Source: a virus
DNA length: 64,000 bases
Virus record (IMG/VR): IMGVR_UViG_3300009082_000021
Coordinates: 1 to 64,000 of that record
Direction: 5' to 3' (one strand)
In this document: one piece after another, positions 36,620 through 44,865 of the stretch
How the letters are laid out: each line of letters starts with the position of its first letter
How positions within the stretch are numbered: position 1 is the stretch's first letter
Program-made: the position numbers and the translations under genes
Notes under the pieces: model-generated
What the model was told of the DNA's origin: nothing
The model's input: the letters and a program-made list of their open reading frames with translations, nothing else
Database searches by the model: none

Positions 36620-37597
36620 ATGAGCGTGATTTGTTTCTATCACATCGGCGATCTGGACGGGAAGTGCAGCGCCGCCATCGTGAGATTGTCCCACGATCAA
36701 GAGGTCGAATTGGTGGGCATCGACTATGGCTGGAAATTCCCCTGGGAGAAGATCACGAAGGACACCCACGTGATCATGGTGGACTTCTGCCTCGAGCCGT
36801 TCGAGGACATGCTACGCCTTCGAAGGGAGGCCAAAAGCTTCATCTGGATTGACCACCACAAGACCGCCATCGCGGAGTACGAGTCTGCGAAGGAGGGCCT
36901 CTTCATCAGCGACCGCATCAGCCTGAGCATCGATGGCAGGCGGGAGATCGGGACGGCTGGGTGCGAGCTCACCTGGGATCACTTCAGGGGTGGAGAACGT
37001 CCGCTGGCTGTGAAGCTCCTGGGCCGCTACGACGTCTGGGATGAGTCCGCCCATGGTTGGCATGATGAAATCCTACCCTTCCAGTACGGCATGCGGAATC
37101 AAGACAACGGCCCAGAGGCTCCCCTTTGGATCGAACTTCTCACCCCCCAGTATGAGGACTACGAGTCGATCGCGATTCAGAAAATCATCGAGAAGGGAAA
37201 GATTATCCTGGCCTATGAGGAGAGGCAGAACGAGCTCTACGTCAAGGTCTGCTCCTTCGAGACCATCCTGGCCGAGCCCCTTGTGGTCGGTAAGCCCTGC
37301 CGGCAGTTGAGAGTCATCGCCTGCAACAAGGCTCTCGCCAACAGCAAGCTCTTCGACTCGGTGTGGGACCCGGAGAAGTACGACCTGATGGCCACCTTCT
37401 ACCTCCAGAAGAAGGGAACCTGGAAGGTCAGCCTCTACACCACCCGCGCGGATGTGGACTGCTCAGCCATCGCCAAGGCCCGCGGCGGGGGAGGCCACCA
37501 GAAGGCTGCCGGGTTCATCTGTAGCAGGCTGCCCTGGACCATCCTGGGAGTCCCCCAGAGCCCCCAGGAGGCCGGGAAGGGGGTGGAGGGTGCCTAG
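36620..37597 (+). CDS. DHH-family phosphoesterase
   Basis: 325 residues. Motif I HIGDLDGKCSA (8-18), an aspartate in VDFC (about 54-57), motif III IDHHKTA (77-83) and a DHHA1-type glycine loop GGGGHQKAAG near 297 define the DHH/DHHA1 superfamily (RecJ, NrnA-like). These use Mn/Mg to hydrolyse nano-RNA, cyclic dinucleotides or ssDNA ends. Size and single-domain layout fit an NrnA-like oligoribonuclease or cyclic-nucleotide phosphodiesterase. Starts after CTAGGAGGACTCA. Confidence 0.88.
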   Translation: MSVICFYHIGDLDGKCSAAIVRLSHDQEVELVGIDYGWKFPWEKITKDTHVIMVDFCLEPFEDMLRLRREAKSFIWIDHHKTAIAEYESAKEGLFISDRISLSIDGRREIGTAGCELTWDHFRGGERPLAVKLLGRYDVWDESAHGWHDEILPFQYGMRNQDNGPEAPLWIELLTPQYEDYESIAIQKIIEKGKIILAYEERQNELYVKVCSFETILAEPLVVGKPCRQLRVIACNKALANSKLFDSVWDPEKYDLMATFYLQKKGTWKVSLYTTRADVDCSAIAKARGGGGHQKAAGFICSRLPWTILGVPQSPQEAGKGVEGA

Positions 37598-37985
37598 TAC
37601 TACCCCAGAGGAGAAGGTCGCTCCTGAGGCCCTACAGGCGATGAGAGAGGCCCTCAAGACCTACCCCAAGGCCCGCTGGGCAGCCTTCCAGAATATGGCC
37701 ATGGATTCCGCCAGTTTCGGCCACCTTCAGTTCCTGGCCATTGGACCTACCAATACCTACAAAGTCCCACCGCAGCGGATGCCTGACACTCAGGCGGGGA
37801 CGGGTTGGAAGTACCTCTTCGCCGGCTGGGTGGACCTCGAGACCGGGGAGGTCAGGACCGACCGATGCCGGCGGTGTGGAGGAGACACGCCGGCGGGGAC
37901 CTACCATGCGTGCGGGGAGCCCAACGGCTACTGCTCAGTCAACTGCGAGAAGAACGATGCCGAAGAGATCAAGGAGAGACCATGA
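37590..37985 (+). CDS. 131-residue protein with C-terminal Cys cluster
   Basis: GTG start at 37590, overlapping the DHH gene by 8 bases, GGTGGAG upstream. C-terminal CRRCGGDTP, C, and CSVNCEK (about 98-125) look like a zinc ribbon. ATGA link to the next gene. Confidence 0.68.
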   Translation: MPSTTPEEKVAPEALQAMREALKTYPKARWAAFQNMAMDSASFGHLQFLAIGPTNTYKVPPQRMPDTQAGTGWKYLFAGWVDLETGEVRTDRCRRCGGDTPAGTYHACGEPNGYCSVNCEKNDAEEIKERP

Positions 37986-38776
37986 AGATCGAACGAGTTC
38001 GTGTCTTCGGCTTCGAACCCGCTTTCTTTGGAATGCGAAACCCCAAGGAGAGCTGGGATCGAAGCGACAGCACCTTCTACGAACACGCCCCGCACTGGCC
38101 CTACCCCATCGATCCGCTGGACCGTGGGAAGGTGTACAACTCTCCGCACTGGCACCCTAGCGTGATCGTTCCTGAGTTCCCCGAGATCGGTCCGAAAGAC
38201 ATGGACCTTGCCTGCTCCCTCATCAAGGGTGGGAGTGAGCACCGCAAGTTCCTCCGCCAGATCATGATCTGGGTGAACATCACCATCCCCCGCTACTGCT
38301 GGCAGGAGCTCGACACCTACAAGGTCGCGACCGTGCGGATGTCCTGCTCCACCATGCACAAGCTCGGGCACCGCCTCCTCGTCCAGGAGGACTTCGAGCA
38401 ACCCATCGAGGAGCAAGCCCTGAAGCACCTCAACGAGCTCGTGGGCCTTTTCCAAGAGGCCACCGACGTGAGTAAGACAGCCACTCGTGTCATAAGGAGA
38501 AAACTGAAGAACGATCTGCCCGAGGGTTACCTTCAAATGGCCACCTACACGTTGTCCTATGAGACAGCCCTCTCGATTCTCCGACAGAGGCACAACCACC
38601 GGCTGGACGAATGGCACTGGGAAGTGACCGGCTCGATCTGCAACTGGCTTCTCACTCTCCCATACCTGAGGGAGTTCGCGCAGGCGCTGCTGGGAGCATT
38701 GATCGCGCCAGAAATACCTGAAGGCATCTCCTCCGCCGATCTCGGCAGTGAAGCGCCAGCTTCTGATGGCAAGTAG
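37982..38776 (+). CDS. 264-residue conserved phage protein
   Basis: The start FGFEPAFFGMRNPKESW, the central GGSEHRKFLRQIMIWV and the later LPEGYLQM are hallmarks of a phage family found in many large and Firmicute phages, as I recall, with no settled function. The HRKFLRQI and STMHKL segments suggest a ThyX-like or enzyme fold, but I cannot confirm it. ATGA start. Confidence 0.78.
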   Translation: MKIERVRVFGFEPAFFGMRNPKESWDRSDSTFYEHAPHWPYPIDPLDRGKVYNSPHWHPSVIVPEFPEIGPKDMDLACSLIKGGSEHRKFLRQIMIWVNITIPRYCWQELDTYKVATVRMSCSTMHKLGHRLLVQEDFEQPIEEQALKHLNELVGLFQEATDVSKTATRVIRRKLKNDLPEGYLQMATYTLSYETALSILRQRHNHRLDEWHWEVTGSICNWLLTLPYLREFAQALLGALIAPEIPEGISSADLGSEAPASDGK

Positions 38777-38861
38777 GACAGGGCGATTTGAGTGGAAGGG
38801 CGTTGAAGGTCTGAGTAAGATCCTCTAGTTGCTTCTTCTGCTCTTCCGTCAGCTCTTTCAT
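38652..38861 (-). CDS. 69-residue protein overlapping the previous gene tail to tail
   Basis: ATG at 38861 with GGAGAAACCCC. A natural helical N-terminus (MKELTEEQKKQLEDLTQTF) and CPTCHQK at 28-34. The last about 40 codons lie opposite the end of the plus gene and are Arg-rich, so the functional part may be the first 35 residues. Confidence 0.55.
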   Translation of the reverse strand: MKELTEEQKKQLEDLTQTFNALPLKSPCPTCHQKLALHCRDRRRRCLQVFLARSMLPAAPARTPSGMGE

Positions 38862-38875
38862 GGGGTTTCTCCTAG

Positions 38876-38904
38876 CGAAAGATTGATCCGAAAGACGGCA
38901 TAAG
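38876..38904 (+). promoter_or_regulatory. Bipartite promoter motif (38925 operon)
   Basis: CGAAAGATT, 12 bases, GGCATAAG (38897-38904); 20 bases ahead of the ATG at 38925. Confidence 0.68.
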
Positions 38905-38924
38905 AACTCAACAAGGAGAACCCC

Positions 38925-39119
38925 ATGTTATCACTCGTGTACAAGCTGTCGAAACAAGGTTTGCCACCCGTACGAAACGGAAAGGAGTTGCACCGAACCG
39001 AAGCTCGGGGGGACGCTGCGCTCAAGTGGATCAGAGATCACCGGCAGTTGGTGGTCGAACGATTCTCGGGAGCGTTCGTGGGCGAGGAGTTCCGGTTCAC
39101 CGCCTACTACTACGCATAG
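38925..39119 (+). CDS. 64-residue protein
   Basis: ATG at 38925 with CAAGGAGAACCCC. Basic, mixed alpha/beta; ends FRFTAYYYA. No family recognised. Confidence 0.74.
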   Translation: MLSLVYKLSKQGLPPVRNGKELHRTEARGDAALKWIRDHRQLVVERFSGAFVGEEFRFTAYYYA

Positions 39120-39129
39120 GAGCTACTGC

Positions 39130-39324
39130 ATGTCCGAGGAATTGTATCATTGCCAAGCCAAGGCCATCGCCGAGTCGGAGAAAGCAATCAAGGTGGTGAT
39201 CGATGGCGAGGCGCACTGGATCCCCCAATCCCAGATCCACGATGACTCGGAGGTCTGGAAGAAGGGGGACGAGGGCGAGCTGGTCGTAACCCAGTGGATC
39301 GCCGAACAGAAGGGTCTGGTCTAG
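39130..39324 (+). CDS. 64-residue acidic protein
   Basis: ATG at 39130 with AGGAGCTACTGC. KAIKVVIDGEAHWIPQSQIH is an SH3-like beta pattern common in small phage proteins; charged end. Confidence 0.74.
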   Translation: MSEELYHCQAKAIAESEKAIKVVIDGEAHWIPQSQIHDDSEVWKKGDEGELVVTQWIAEQKGLV

Positions 39325-39339
39325 GCCCGGAGGAATCAC

Positions 39340-39543
39340 ATGCCGGATACGACAATCAAGTGCAAGGGATGCAACACAGACTTCATCTTCACGGAGGGCG
39401 AGGAGAGCTTCCTCCGTGAGAAGTTCGGCGATGACTTCTCCCCGCCCAAGTACTGCAAGCCGTGCCGTCAGGCACGGAAGGCCGAGAAGGCCAAGGGTGG
39501 GGAACGAGAAGACCGACAGCCCCCCCGCCAGAACCGCCGCTAG
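39340..39543 (+). CDS. Zinc-ribbon protein (probable zf-trcl type)
   Basis: 67 residues: CKGCNTDFIFTEGEE (8-22), then KYCKPCRQARK (about 40-50), the layout of the 'probable zinc-ribbon' family (C-x2-C-x2-F.FT.GEQ..F...G....P..C..CR). Basic, Arg/Gln-rich tail. CGGAGGAATCAC upstream. Confidence 0.85.
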   Translation: MPDTTIKCKGCNTDFIFTEGEESFLREKFGDDFSPPKYCKPCRQARKAEKAKGGEREDRQPPRQNRR

Positions 39544-39944
39544 TCTTCGCCTACCTCATCAGGAAGAAGGTCCTCATCGGCCTTCTTCTTTAACTCCCCA
39601 TCCAGTTCTCGAAGCCGTTGAGGTGAAAGCCGGCGAGAGAGGCAGGTTGATAGATCTGGGCAAGCCGGATAATCTGAGATCCCGTAGCAGAGAATGCCGT
39701 GCTTGTGTGGGGGATTCTGGTAGAAGAGGCAGTAGGTCTTGAGTTTCTTGATCTTCCCGTCAATCTCCGCCTGGGGGACACGGCCACCAAATCGTATTGA
39801 GAGGATTGGGGCGTGAGTCACTTCTTTCTCCAATCCCACCAGTGTTGGATCATTCTTAGCTCCATACGATCCAACCACGGTATCGCGTAGACCGGCAAAG
39901 TCAAGTGGGAAAACGGCATAAGAACACTTGATCAAGAACCACAA
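39540..39944 (-). CDS. 134-residue protein, start uncertain
   Basis: TTG start at 39944 with GAAGG upstream, or GTG at 39878 (112 residues). The latter avoids coding through the plus-strand promoter at 39894-39922. Globular with PHKHGILCYGISDYPACPD and an acidic end. Convergent with the zinc-ribbon gene by four bases. Confidence 0.55.
   Translation of the reverse strand: MWFLIKCSYAVFPLDFAGLRDTVVGSYGAKNDPTLVGLEKEVTHAPILSIRFGGRVPQAEIDGKIKKLKTYCLFYQNPPHKHGILCYGISDYPACPDLSTCLSRRLSPQRLRELDGELKKKADEDLLPDEVGED
39894..39922 (+). promoter_or_regulatory. Bipartite promoter motif (39969 operon)
   Basis: GGCAAAGTC, 12 bases, GGCATAAG (39915-39922); 46 bases ahead of the TTG start at 39969. Confidence 0.68.
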
Positions 39945-39968
39945 CTAGCCTTCAACAGGAGGTGTTCT

Positions 39969-40520
39969 TTGAGCGAGAAAAGCTACGAGTTGCGCGTACG
40001 GATAGTTCTGGAGGAGGACGCAGATGGAGACCTGCCTGACCACGAAGACCTTGGCGAGATGGTGGAAGAGGTGGTGTGGGCGAAGCTGAAAAAGCGTCTA
40101 AAAGCCATGATCGTGGAGGAAGATGCTCTCTCCAGCGATCTTTCCCATCCGCGAGCGGTCGTCAAAGCTTTGGACCGCATCAGTGAGTACGTCACGATGA
40201 TTGGGGCGCGTTTTGAGGAGGGCTCTTTCAATGACGTCACGAAGAAGGGACTTGAGAAACTCACCGTGGGCGTCTCCTACCTTCAGGGTTGCATGGCTGT
40301 CATCATGGACGTCGCCGATCGTATGGCGGCCTCTCACCACCATCTCGAGGTCAAGCACCTCACACCAGAGACCTTGTCCGAGGCGCCAGAACCCCTGCTT
40401 CATTTCGTGGCCCATGAAATGGGATTGGAGAACTGCGCGGGCATGGACAAGCCAGCCCTCGTGGAGTGGATCAAGGCCAAGATCGAAGAGAAGAAGCAGA
40501 GCATACCCAAGCCGAACTAG
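39969..40520 (+). CDS. 183-residue helical protein
   Basis: TTG start at 39969 supported by ACAGGAGGTGTTCT. Acidic and helical; the C-terminal EPLLHFVAHEMGLENCAGMDKPALVEWIKAKIEEKK is a SAP-like or helix-extended-loop-helix pattern. No family recognised. Confidence 0.75.
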   Translation: MSEKSYELRVRIVLEEDADGDLPDHEDLGEMVEEVVWAKLKKRLKAMIVEEDALSSDLSHPRAVVKALDRISEYVTMIGARFEEGSFNDVTKKGLEKLTVGVSYLQGCMAVIMDVADRMAASHHHLEVKHLTPETLSEAPEPLLHFVAHEMGLENCAGMDKPALVEWIKAKIEEKKQSIPKPN

Positions 40521-40528
40521 GAGGATGA

Positions 40529-40732
40529 ATGGACCCCAATGTCGCACTTGAGCGACTGCGTCGCTTGGCCGCTCAAGTGCTGAAAGACATCGACCACGAG
40601 TCGCATAGCCACATACGAACTACCCGGGACACGACAGGCGATGAGCTGGCCCAGCTTTTCGATGTCCTGGACAAATGGATCACTGGTGGGGGCTTTCTCC
40701 CCCGTGACTGGAGAAAGGAATGCGGCCACTAG
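40529..40732 (+). CDS. 67-residue protein
   Basis: ATG at 40529 with AGGAGGATGA. Helical, ALERLRRLAAQVLKDIDH then TTGDELAQLFDVLDKW, a pattern frequent in small phage proteins. Confidence 0.74.
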   Translation: MDPNVALERLRRLAAQVLKDIDHESHSHIRTTRDTTGDELAQLFDVLDKWITGGGFLPRDWRKECGH

Positions 40733-41268
40733 ACGAAGAGACCATCAAGAAAATCAGGAAGCTACGGAAAGAGGCTGGCGACTCCGAGAGCTTCCCACCC
40801 GTGCTCATACACAACCAAGATCGGGTCATCGTAACTGATGGCTCGATGCTCTTCGACTGGCCGGTGGAGTCCGTAGACCAGGAATGCTCGGGATACCACA
40901 AGCTTCTCAGTGTCCAGCAACATCCCCACTTTGGCCCGAGACTCGGACGTCTGAAGGACGAGTCCTGGCAGAGCTTCTTCATCAAGCCGGGCGTGAGGTT
41001 GGTACCGGCGGTAGAGGTGGACCCTACGGAGGTCGAGGTACAGAAGATGAAGAAGGAGGGCTGTCCCTTCCACATCTTCGTGCCCAAGAAGGGTAAGACT
41101 ACCTGGTACTATAACTGGTCGATGATCGCCCTGGCTGAATTCCTCATCGAAGAGCCCTCCTATCAGATGGTAATCCCAGCTAACGCCACCAATGTAGATA
41201 TCAAGAGAGCGATGATCGTTACCGAAGGTAATGCGACCGTGGGTATCTTCGCAAACCGGCTGAAGTAG
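40720..41268 (+). CDS. 182-residue protein
   Basis: ATG at 40720 with AAAGGA; 13-base overlap. Alpha/beta, with RVIVTDGSMLFDWPVE and a beta-rich end (KRAMIVTEGNATVGIF). No family recognised. Confidence 0.75.
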   Translation: MRPLDEETIKKIRKLRKEAGDSESFPPVLIHNQDRVIVTDGSMLFDWPVESVDQECSGYHKLLSVQQHPHFGPRLGRLKDESWQSFFIKPGVRLVPAVEVDPTEVEVQKMKKEGCPFHIFVPKKGKTTWYYNWSMIALAEFLIEEPSYQMVIPANATNVDIKRAMIVTEGNATVGIFANRLK

Positions 41269-41276
41269 GAGTTCGC

Positions 41277-41567
41277 ATGGATACATGGAAAGTGGAGATC
41301 ATCAAGCAAGATGACATGACTGACCAAATCGTGGACTGGGTGGAGGGGCCACCGACCCCGAATACACGCCACAAGGTATGCCACCTATTTGAGCCCGGTT
41401 TCCGCGTCTTCCTGATCGTCAAGCATCTACCTTCAGGAGACTATCGCCGGCTGGAAGTCGAAAATCACGGAGGTCTCTGCAGGATTCAGCGGCGGTTCTA
41501 CGCTCTGTCATTGGGACAGGCGGCCAAGATGCTTCAGAGGGAGCTCGAAGAGCGACATGGCGCGTAA
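41277..41567 (+). CDS. 96-residue protein
   Basis: ATG at 41277 with TAGGAGTTCGC. Beta-rich centre (FRVFLIVKHLPSGDYRRLEV), C-terminal helix (LGQAAKMLQRELEERH). No family recognised. Confidence 0.74.
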   Translation: MDTWKVEIIKQDDMTDQIVDWVEGPPTPNTRHKVCHLFEPGFRVFLIVKHLPSGDYRRLEVENHGGLCRIQRRFYALSLGQAAKMLQRELEERHGA

Positions 41568-41784
41568 AACCCACCTGAAGCGGGAGGAGGATCGAAAAGA
41601 AACCATCGAGCGCAGCTTCACGCTCTTCCTCTCACCTGGGATGCACGAGTTCCTGGAGATCGAAAGTAAACGCCTGACAGAGAAAAAGGGGAAACGGGTG
41701 TCCCCCAGCATCATTGTCCGGGCGCTCATCACGGCGTATTATGAGAAACGCGTTGCCGGACTACTGGTAGATCCCGATGACTGA
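41557..41784 (+). CDS. 75-residue ribbon-helix-helix-like protein
   Basis: ATG at 41557 (GGGAGCTCGAAGAGCGAC). A strand TIERSFTLFLSPGMHEFLE followed by KKGKRVSPSIIVRALITAYYE is the beta-helix-helix order of RHH/CopG DNA-binding proteins. Probably a small regulator. Confidence 0.72.
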   Translation: MARKTHLKREEDRKETIERSFTLFLSPGMHEFLEIESKRLTEKKGKRVSPSIIVRALITAYYEKRVAGLLVDPDD

Positions 41785-42262
41785 GTGCCTGTTCTGCAAG
41801 GGTCCACACGAGCACAGCAAGTGCCCGCTGTTTGGATCGACCAAGACCTACCTTCAGCAGTTCGCCCCCAAACCACCCAGCCCACCGAGGTTGGGGTTCC
41901 CGCCCAAGGATGAACCTCGTCGTTCATCCTTACCTACCACACAATGGGAACGGTTCTTCGGGCCTGGGCAAGAAGGTCTTCTCCAAGACGTCGTAGATCA
42001 TCCCGATCTCTTCACCCACGATGAGGTGAACCTCGCATGGGCCATCCTGGGCGGGGTCAAGAAGGTGAAGGCACTGGACGAAGACGACAGGGCGCTCCTA
42101 GATCACATCGCCCAGCTCCTGGCTGAAGGCACCACTGCCCAGCCCAAGGTCAAGAACGAGCCTCCGCGCGAACGTCCACTCGAAGCGGACGAAGGCCCAC
42201 CTCGAGACGAAGACTACGAGACGTTGGTCGCCAAGGGTCAAGTCGATCCATCTGACGGATAG
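41777..42262 (+). CDS. 161-residue protein with N-terminal zinc knuckle
   Basis: ATG at 41777, 8-base overlap. CLFCKGPHEHSKC (4-16) matches a CCHC-like knuckle; a proline-rich linker, a central helical domain (HDEVNLAWAILGGVKKV) and an acidic tail follow. Last plus-strand gene before the virion module. Confidence 0.75.
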   Translation: MTECLFCKGPHEHSKCPLFGSTKTYLQQFAPKPPSPPRLGFPPKDEPRRSSLPTTQWERFFGPGQEGLLQDVVDHPDLFTHDEVNLAWAILGGVKKVKALDEDDRALLDHIAQLLAEGTTAQPKVKNEPPRERPLEADEGPPRDEDYETLVAKGQVDPSDG

Positions 42263-42366
42263 AAACCCCCGACGCAGGGGCCGAATCCTGGTCGGGGATG
42301 GACTGTAGCTGGAGGCGTGAGGTTTCCCTCACGGTGGCTGAGACACGTGGAGGACCAGCTACAGGA
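42263..42366. other. Structured convergent boundary
   Basis: CCCCGAC (42267) pairs with GTCGGGG (42292). CTGTAGCTGG (42302) pairs with CCAGCTACAG near 42354-42363, enclosing GTGAGG-TTT-CCTCAC. Two stacked stem-loops without U-tracts separate the plus accessory operon from the minus virion module. Confidence 0.55.
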
Positions 42367-42951
42367 TCAGCCTCCGTAGCCCATCGATGCTTGCCCGGGA
42401 CCCCAGGGAGTGGAGCCGTAGCCGTAATCGACCGGGCTCCAGCCCATGGAGGGGGCCATCGTTTGGCTACTGGAGTGTTCGAGCTGACGTGCTGCCCAAG
42501 GAACACCCTTCATCAGACCGTAGGTGAGACCAGCGCCAGCAACCCATGGCGCCACCTTTCCGAACGTCGCGAGGCTCCTTCCCACGCCCGCCAGAGCTCC
42601 GGGCTTGGCCACGGCTTGAGTAGCCTTGGAGACAGTCTGGGTAGCCTTCTGAGCCAGTTCTGGATGAGTCTTCAGGTAGCCCCGGCCGTAGGAAACCTGT
42701 GGGCTAGCGCCCCATGAACGGCGTATCCCAGAGATGCCCTGTTGGATGGCTCCTCCGATTCGGCTGAAGATTCCAGCCGACTTCCGGAACTCCCATTCCT
42801 CCGCGCTCAGACTTCCGGAAAGGGCAGCTCCTGCAAGCTCAGCTAGCTTTTCCACACCCAGTTCTCGTGCCTGCTCGCGACCCATGCTGTCCGCGGCTCG
42901 AAGAGCGGCTGCCTTCGCCAGGAGGGCTTGTTGTGGCACCAGGTGCGGCAT
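42367..42951 (-). CDS. 194-residue virion-module protein
   Basis: ATG at 42951 overlapping the stop of the tube-like gene. Alanine/lysine helices with ELGVEKLAELAGAAL (about 31-45), a hydrophobic, glycine-rich stretch (KVAPWVAGAGLTYGLM), and a Gly/Tyr/Pro-rich end (DYGYGSTPWGPG). Last gene of the structural module; probably a minor virion protein. Confidence 0.72.
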   Translation of the reverse strand: MPHLVPQQALLAKAAALRAADSMGREQARELGVEKLAELAGAALSGSLSAEEWEFRKSAGIFSRIGGAIQQGISGIRRSWGASPQVSYGRGYLKTHPELAQKATQTVSKATQAVAKPGALAGVGRSLATFGKVAPWVAGAGLTYGLMKGVPWAARQLEHSSSQTMAPSMGWSPVDYGYGSTPWGPGQASMGYGG

Positions 42952-43682
42952 CAGTCGGTCGTCCCTACTCCCAGGGCGCTGCCGGAAGCTCCGGTGATGA
43001 GTGAAAGGGCGCTGACGGCCACCGGAACGACACGCTCGAACTGGATGGCCACGCTCTCCTGGATGATCACGCCCTGAGCGTCCGTTGCCCAGGTGTGGTT
43101 CGGGACGTAGCAGCCTTCCATGTAGACCGCACCGTAGGTATCGAGGTTCGAGTCCCTCATGTACATCAGGAGCCCGATCGGCTGGTTGAACAGATCGGAC
43201 GCCAGGTTGATGAAGAGATTCTCGTAGCCCGGCGGGATGATGACGTCGTGGGGGTTGGCCACGGTCGCGATGCCGGCGTTCGAGAAGATGGGGGCTACGA
43301 TGGTCGGGGGGATCGCGTCCTCGTAGTAGGCGTAGATCACGCGGAGGAGCGAGGGGCCATGGTAGAGGATGCGCGCGATGGCGAGCTGACCGATGGTCCG
43401 GCCGGAGATGAAGTAGGACCGCTCGGACCCGATCTCGAAGATCCGGTTGAAGGTCCTGTTGTGACTCAGGTTGACGTTCTGGACAACGCCAATGGGCCAT
43501 ACCATCTGGTCCGCGCCTGTTCCCGTCGCCAACGCACCCGCCACGGCTGTGGCTCCGCCAAGATTGGCCAGCCGCGGGGGACCAGCAGCGATGACCGTGA
43601 ACCCGGCATTCAGGAACTGCCCATCAACCAGTCCGCCCTGAACGAACTTGCTGTATGGTTCCCACTCGGAAAACTTGGCCAT
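42951..43682 (-). CDS. Probable tail tube / virion structural protein
   Basis: 243 residues, directly downstream of the sheath block. Beta-rich, with NRTFNRIFEIGSERSYFISG (about 75-94), a 'R.....iyeiGs...~f..G' pattern of myovirus tube-type proteins that bear gp19-like folds, and VNLSHNRT. ATG at 43682 with GGAGGCATCC. A small-minor-capsid role is the alternative. Confidence 0.55.
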   Translation of the reverse strand: MAKFSEWEPYSKFVQGGLVDGQFLNAGFTVIAAGPPRLANLGGATAVAGALATGTGADQMVWPIGVVQNVNLSHNRTFNRIFEIGSERSYFISGRTIGQLAIARILYHGPSLLRVIYAYYEDAIPPTIVAPIFSNAGIATVANPHDVIIPPGYENLFINLASDLFNQPIGLLMYMRDSNLDTYGAVYMEGCYVPNHTWATDAQGVIIQESVAIQFERVVPVAVSALSLITGASGSALGVGTTD

Positions 43683-43691
43683 GGATGCCTC

Positions 43692-44852
43692 CTATGCAAC
43701 CAGCGCGGCGGCCACTGCTGACCAGTGCTGGTCTGACGCTAGTTTCTCATGTCTCAGGTCGAGAACTCCAGCGTTCTTGGCGATCTCGATCACGCGTTTG
43801 TAGTCCGTGCTGCCAGGATGAAGCCCCGCAGCCCGAAATTTCTCTGCCGGCACGTGTTTTATGGCGATTTTGCCCGTTACCTTCGAAAAAGCACCCCCAA
43901 GACGCTCTCGCACCTTCTGTTTGGCGGTTGGGGGAAGGGAAGCGTAGATGATTGGGGCTGCCACACCAAGTGAAAGTGCTCCCAAACCCAGCTTTTTGAC
44001 CAATCTGTGACTGAAGGGCTTCCGTTCTGGTTCCTTTTTCGCCTCGGCAGCTTTCTTGAGGGGTTTGAGGGGTTCAAGAAGTACCCCACCGCGGTTGACG
44101 ATGTCCTGTCCGACCTCCGGAGTGCCCTTGTGGACGATCTTTCCGAGCTCGGCGATCTCTTTGTCAGAGGGAGTGTGCAGACTTTCAGGATCGAAGCGAG
44201 CGTAGGCGGACCCAATCGCCTTCGAACCGACTGGCCCTAGCCTATGGAGACCGGCTTTAGCTCCCATCGCTGTCCGCATTTCCTCTGCTTGCTCGGGAGA
44301 GATCAGCGATCCACCGCGCATGTGCTTCTTGAGGCCAATGTGGGGCAATCCAGAACCCAACGAGAGTCCAGCGAGGGGCAGAGCGGCCGATATCGCGCCA
44401 GAACCCTGAGGATCGAGCCTGGCCTTCCGTAAAGCGGGCCAAAGTTTCGCCGCTCCAGCCGCGCCCGCAGCTTCCCCAAGTGCCCCCCCCAGGTAAGTTC
44501 CGCCCGCGTGGAGTAGGAGATTTCGTGCCGACTTGAGCTCTTCAGGAGAGTACTGCCCGGACTCCTTCATAGCCTTGAGTCCCCGCAAGCTGGCTCCAGC
44601 CTCTTCCACCAGAGTAGGAAGATGCCGAAGACCAGCCATGCCGGCAGCCATGAGAGGACGTCCAGTTAAAACTCCCGCGATCTCCCCACCTAATCCACCC
44701 AGTGACACACCAGACTCCAACGCTTCTCGAAGACGAGGGTACTTGCGTCCCTCGTATCGTGTGGCATGCCCGAACTCATGAGCCGTCACAGGAGCTGAAA
44801 AGAGAGGTGCCCCTCTCTTCTCGATCTCCTGACGTGGAATGAGACGTGTCAT
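43692..44852 (-). CDS. Virion-module zinc metalloprotease-like protein
   Basis: 386 residues. HEFGHA at 25-30 is an HExxH zinc-protease motif near the N-terminus, then long glycine/alanine-rich helices (GAAGAAKLW ... LGALSLGVAAPIIYASL) and a lysine-rich part. It lies between sheath and tube genes, so it is likely a particle component; a maturation or host-entry protease is possible. The third zinc ligand cannot be placed by eye. Confidence 0.7.
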   Translation of the reverse strand: MTRLIPRQEIEKRGAPLFSAPVTAHEFGHATRYEGRKYPRLREALESGVSLGGLGGEIAGVLTGRPLMAAGMAGLRHLPTLVEEAGASLRGLKAMKESGQYSPEELKSARNLLLHAGGTYLGGALGEAAGAAGAAKLWPALRKARLDPQGSGAISAALPLAGLSLGSGLPHIGLKKHMRGGSLISPEQAEEMRTAMGAKAGLHRLGPVGSKAIGSAYARFDPESLHTPSDKEIAELGKIVHKGTPEVGQDIVNRGGVLLEPLKPLKKAAEAKKEPERKPFSHRLVKKLGLGALSLGVAAPIIYASLPPTAKQKVRERLGGAFSKVTGKIAIKHVPAEKFRAAGLHPGSTDYKRVIEIAKNAGVLDLRHEKLASDQHWSAVAAALVA

Positions 44853-44865
44853 GCGACCCTTCTGA

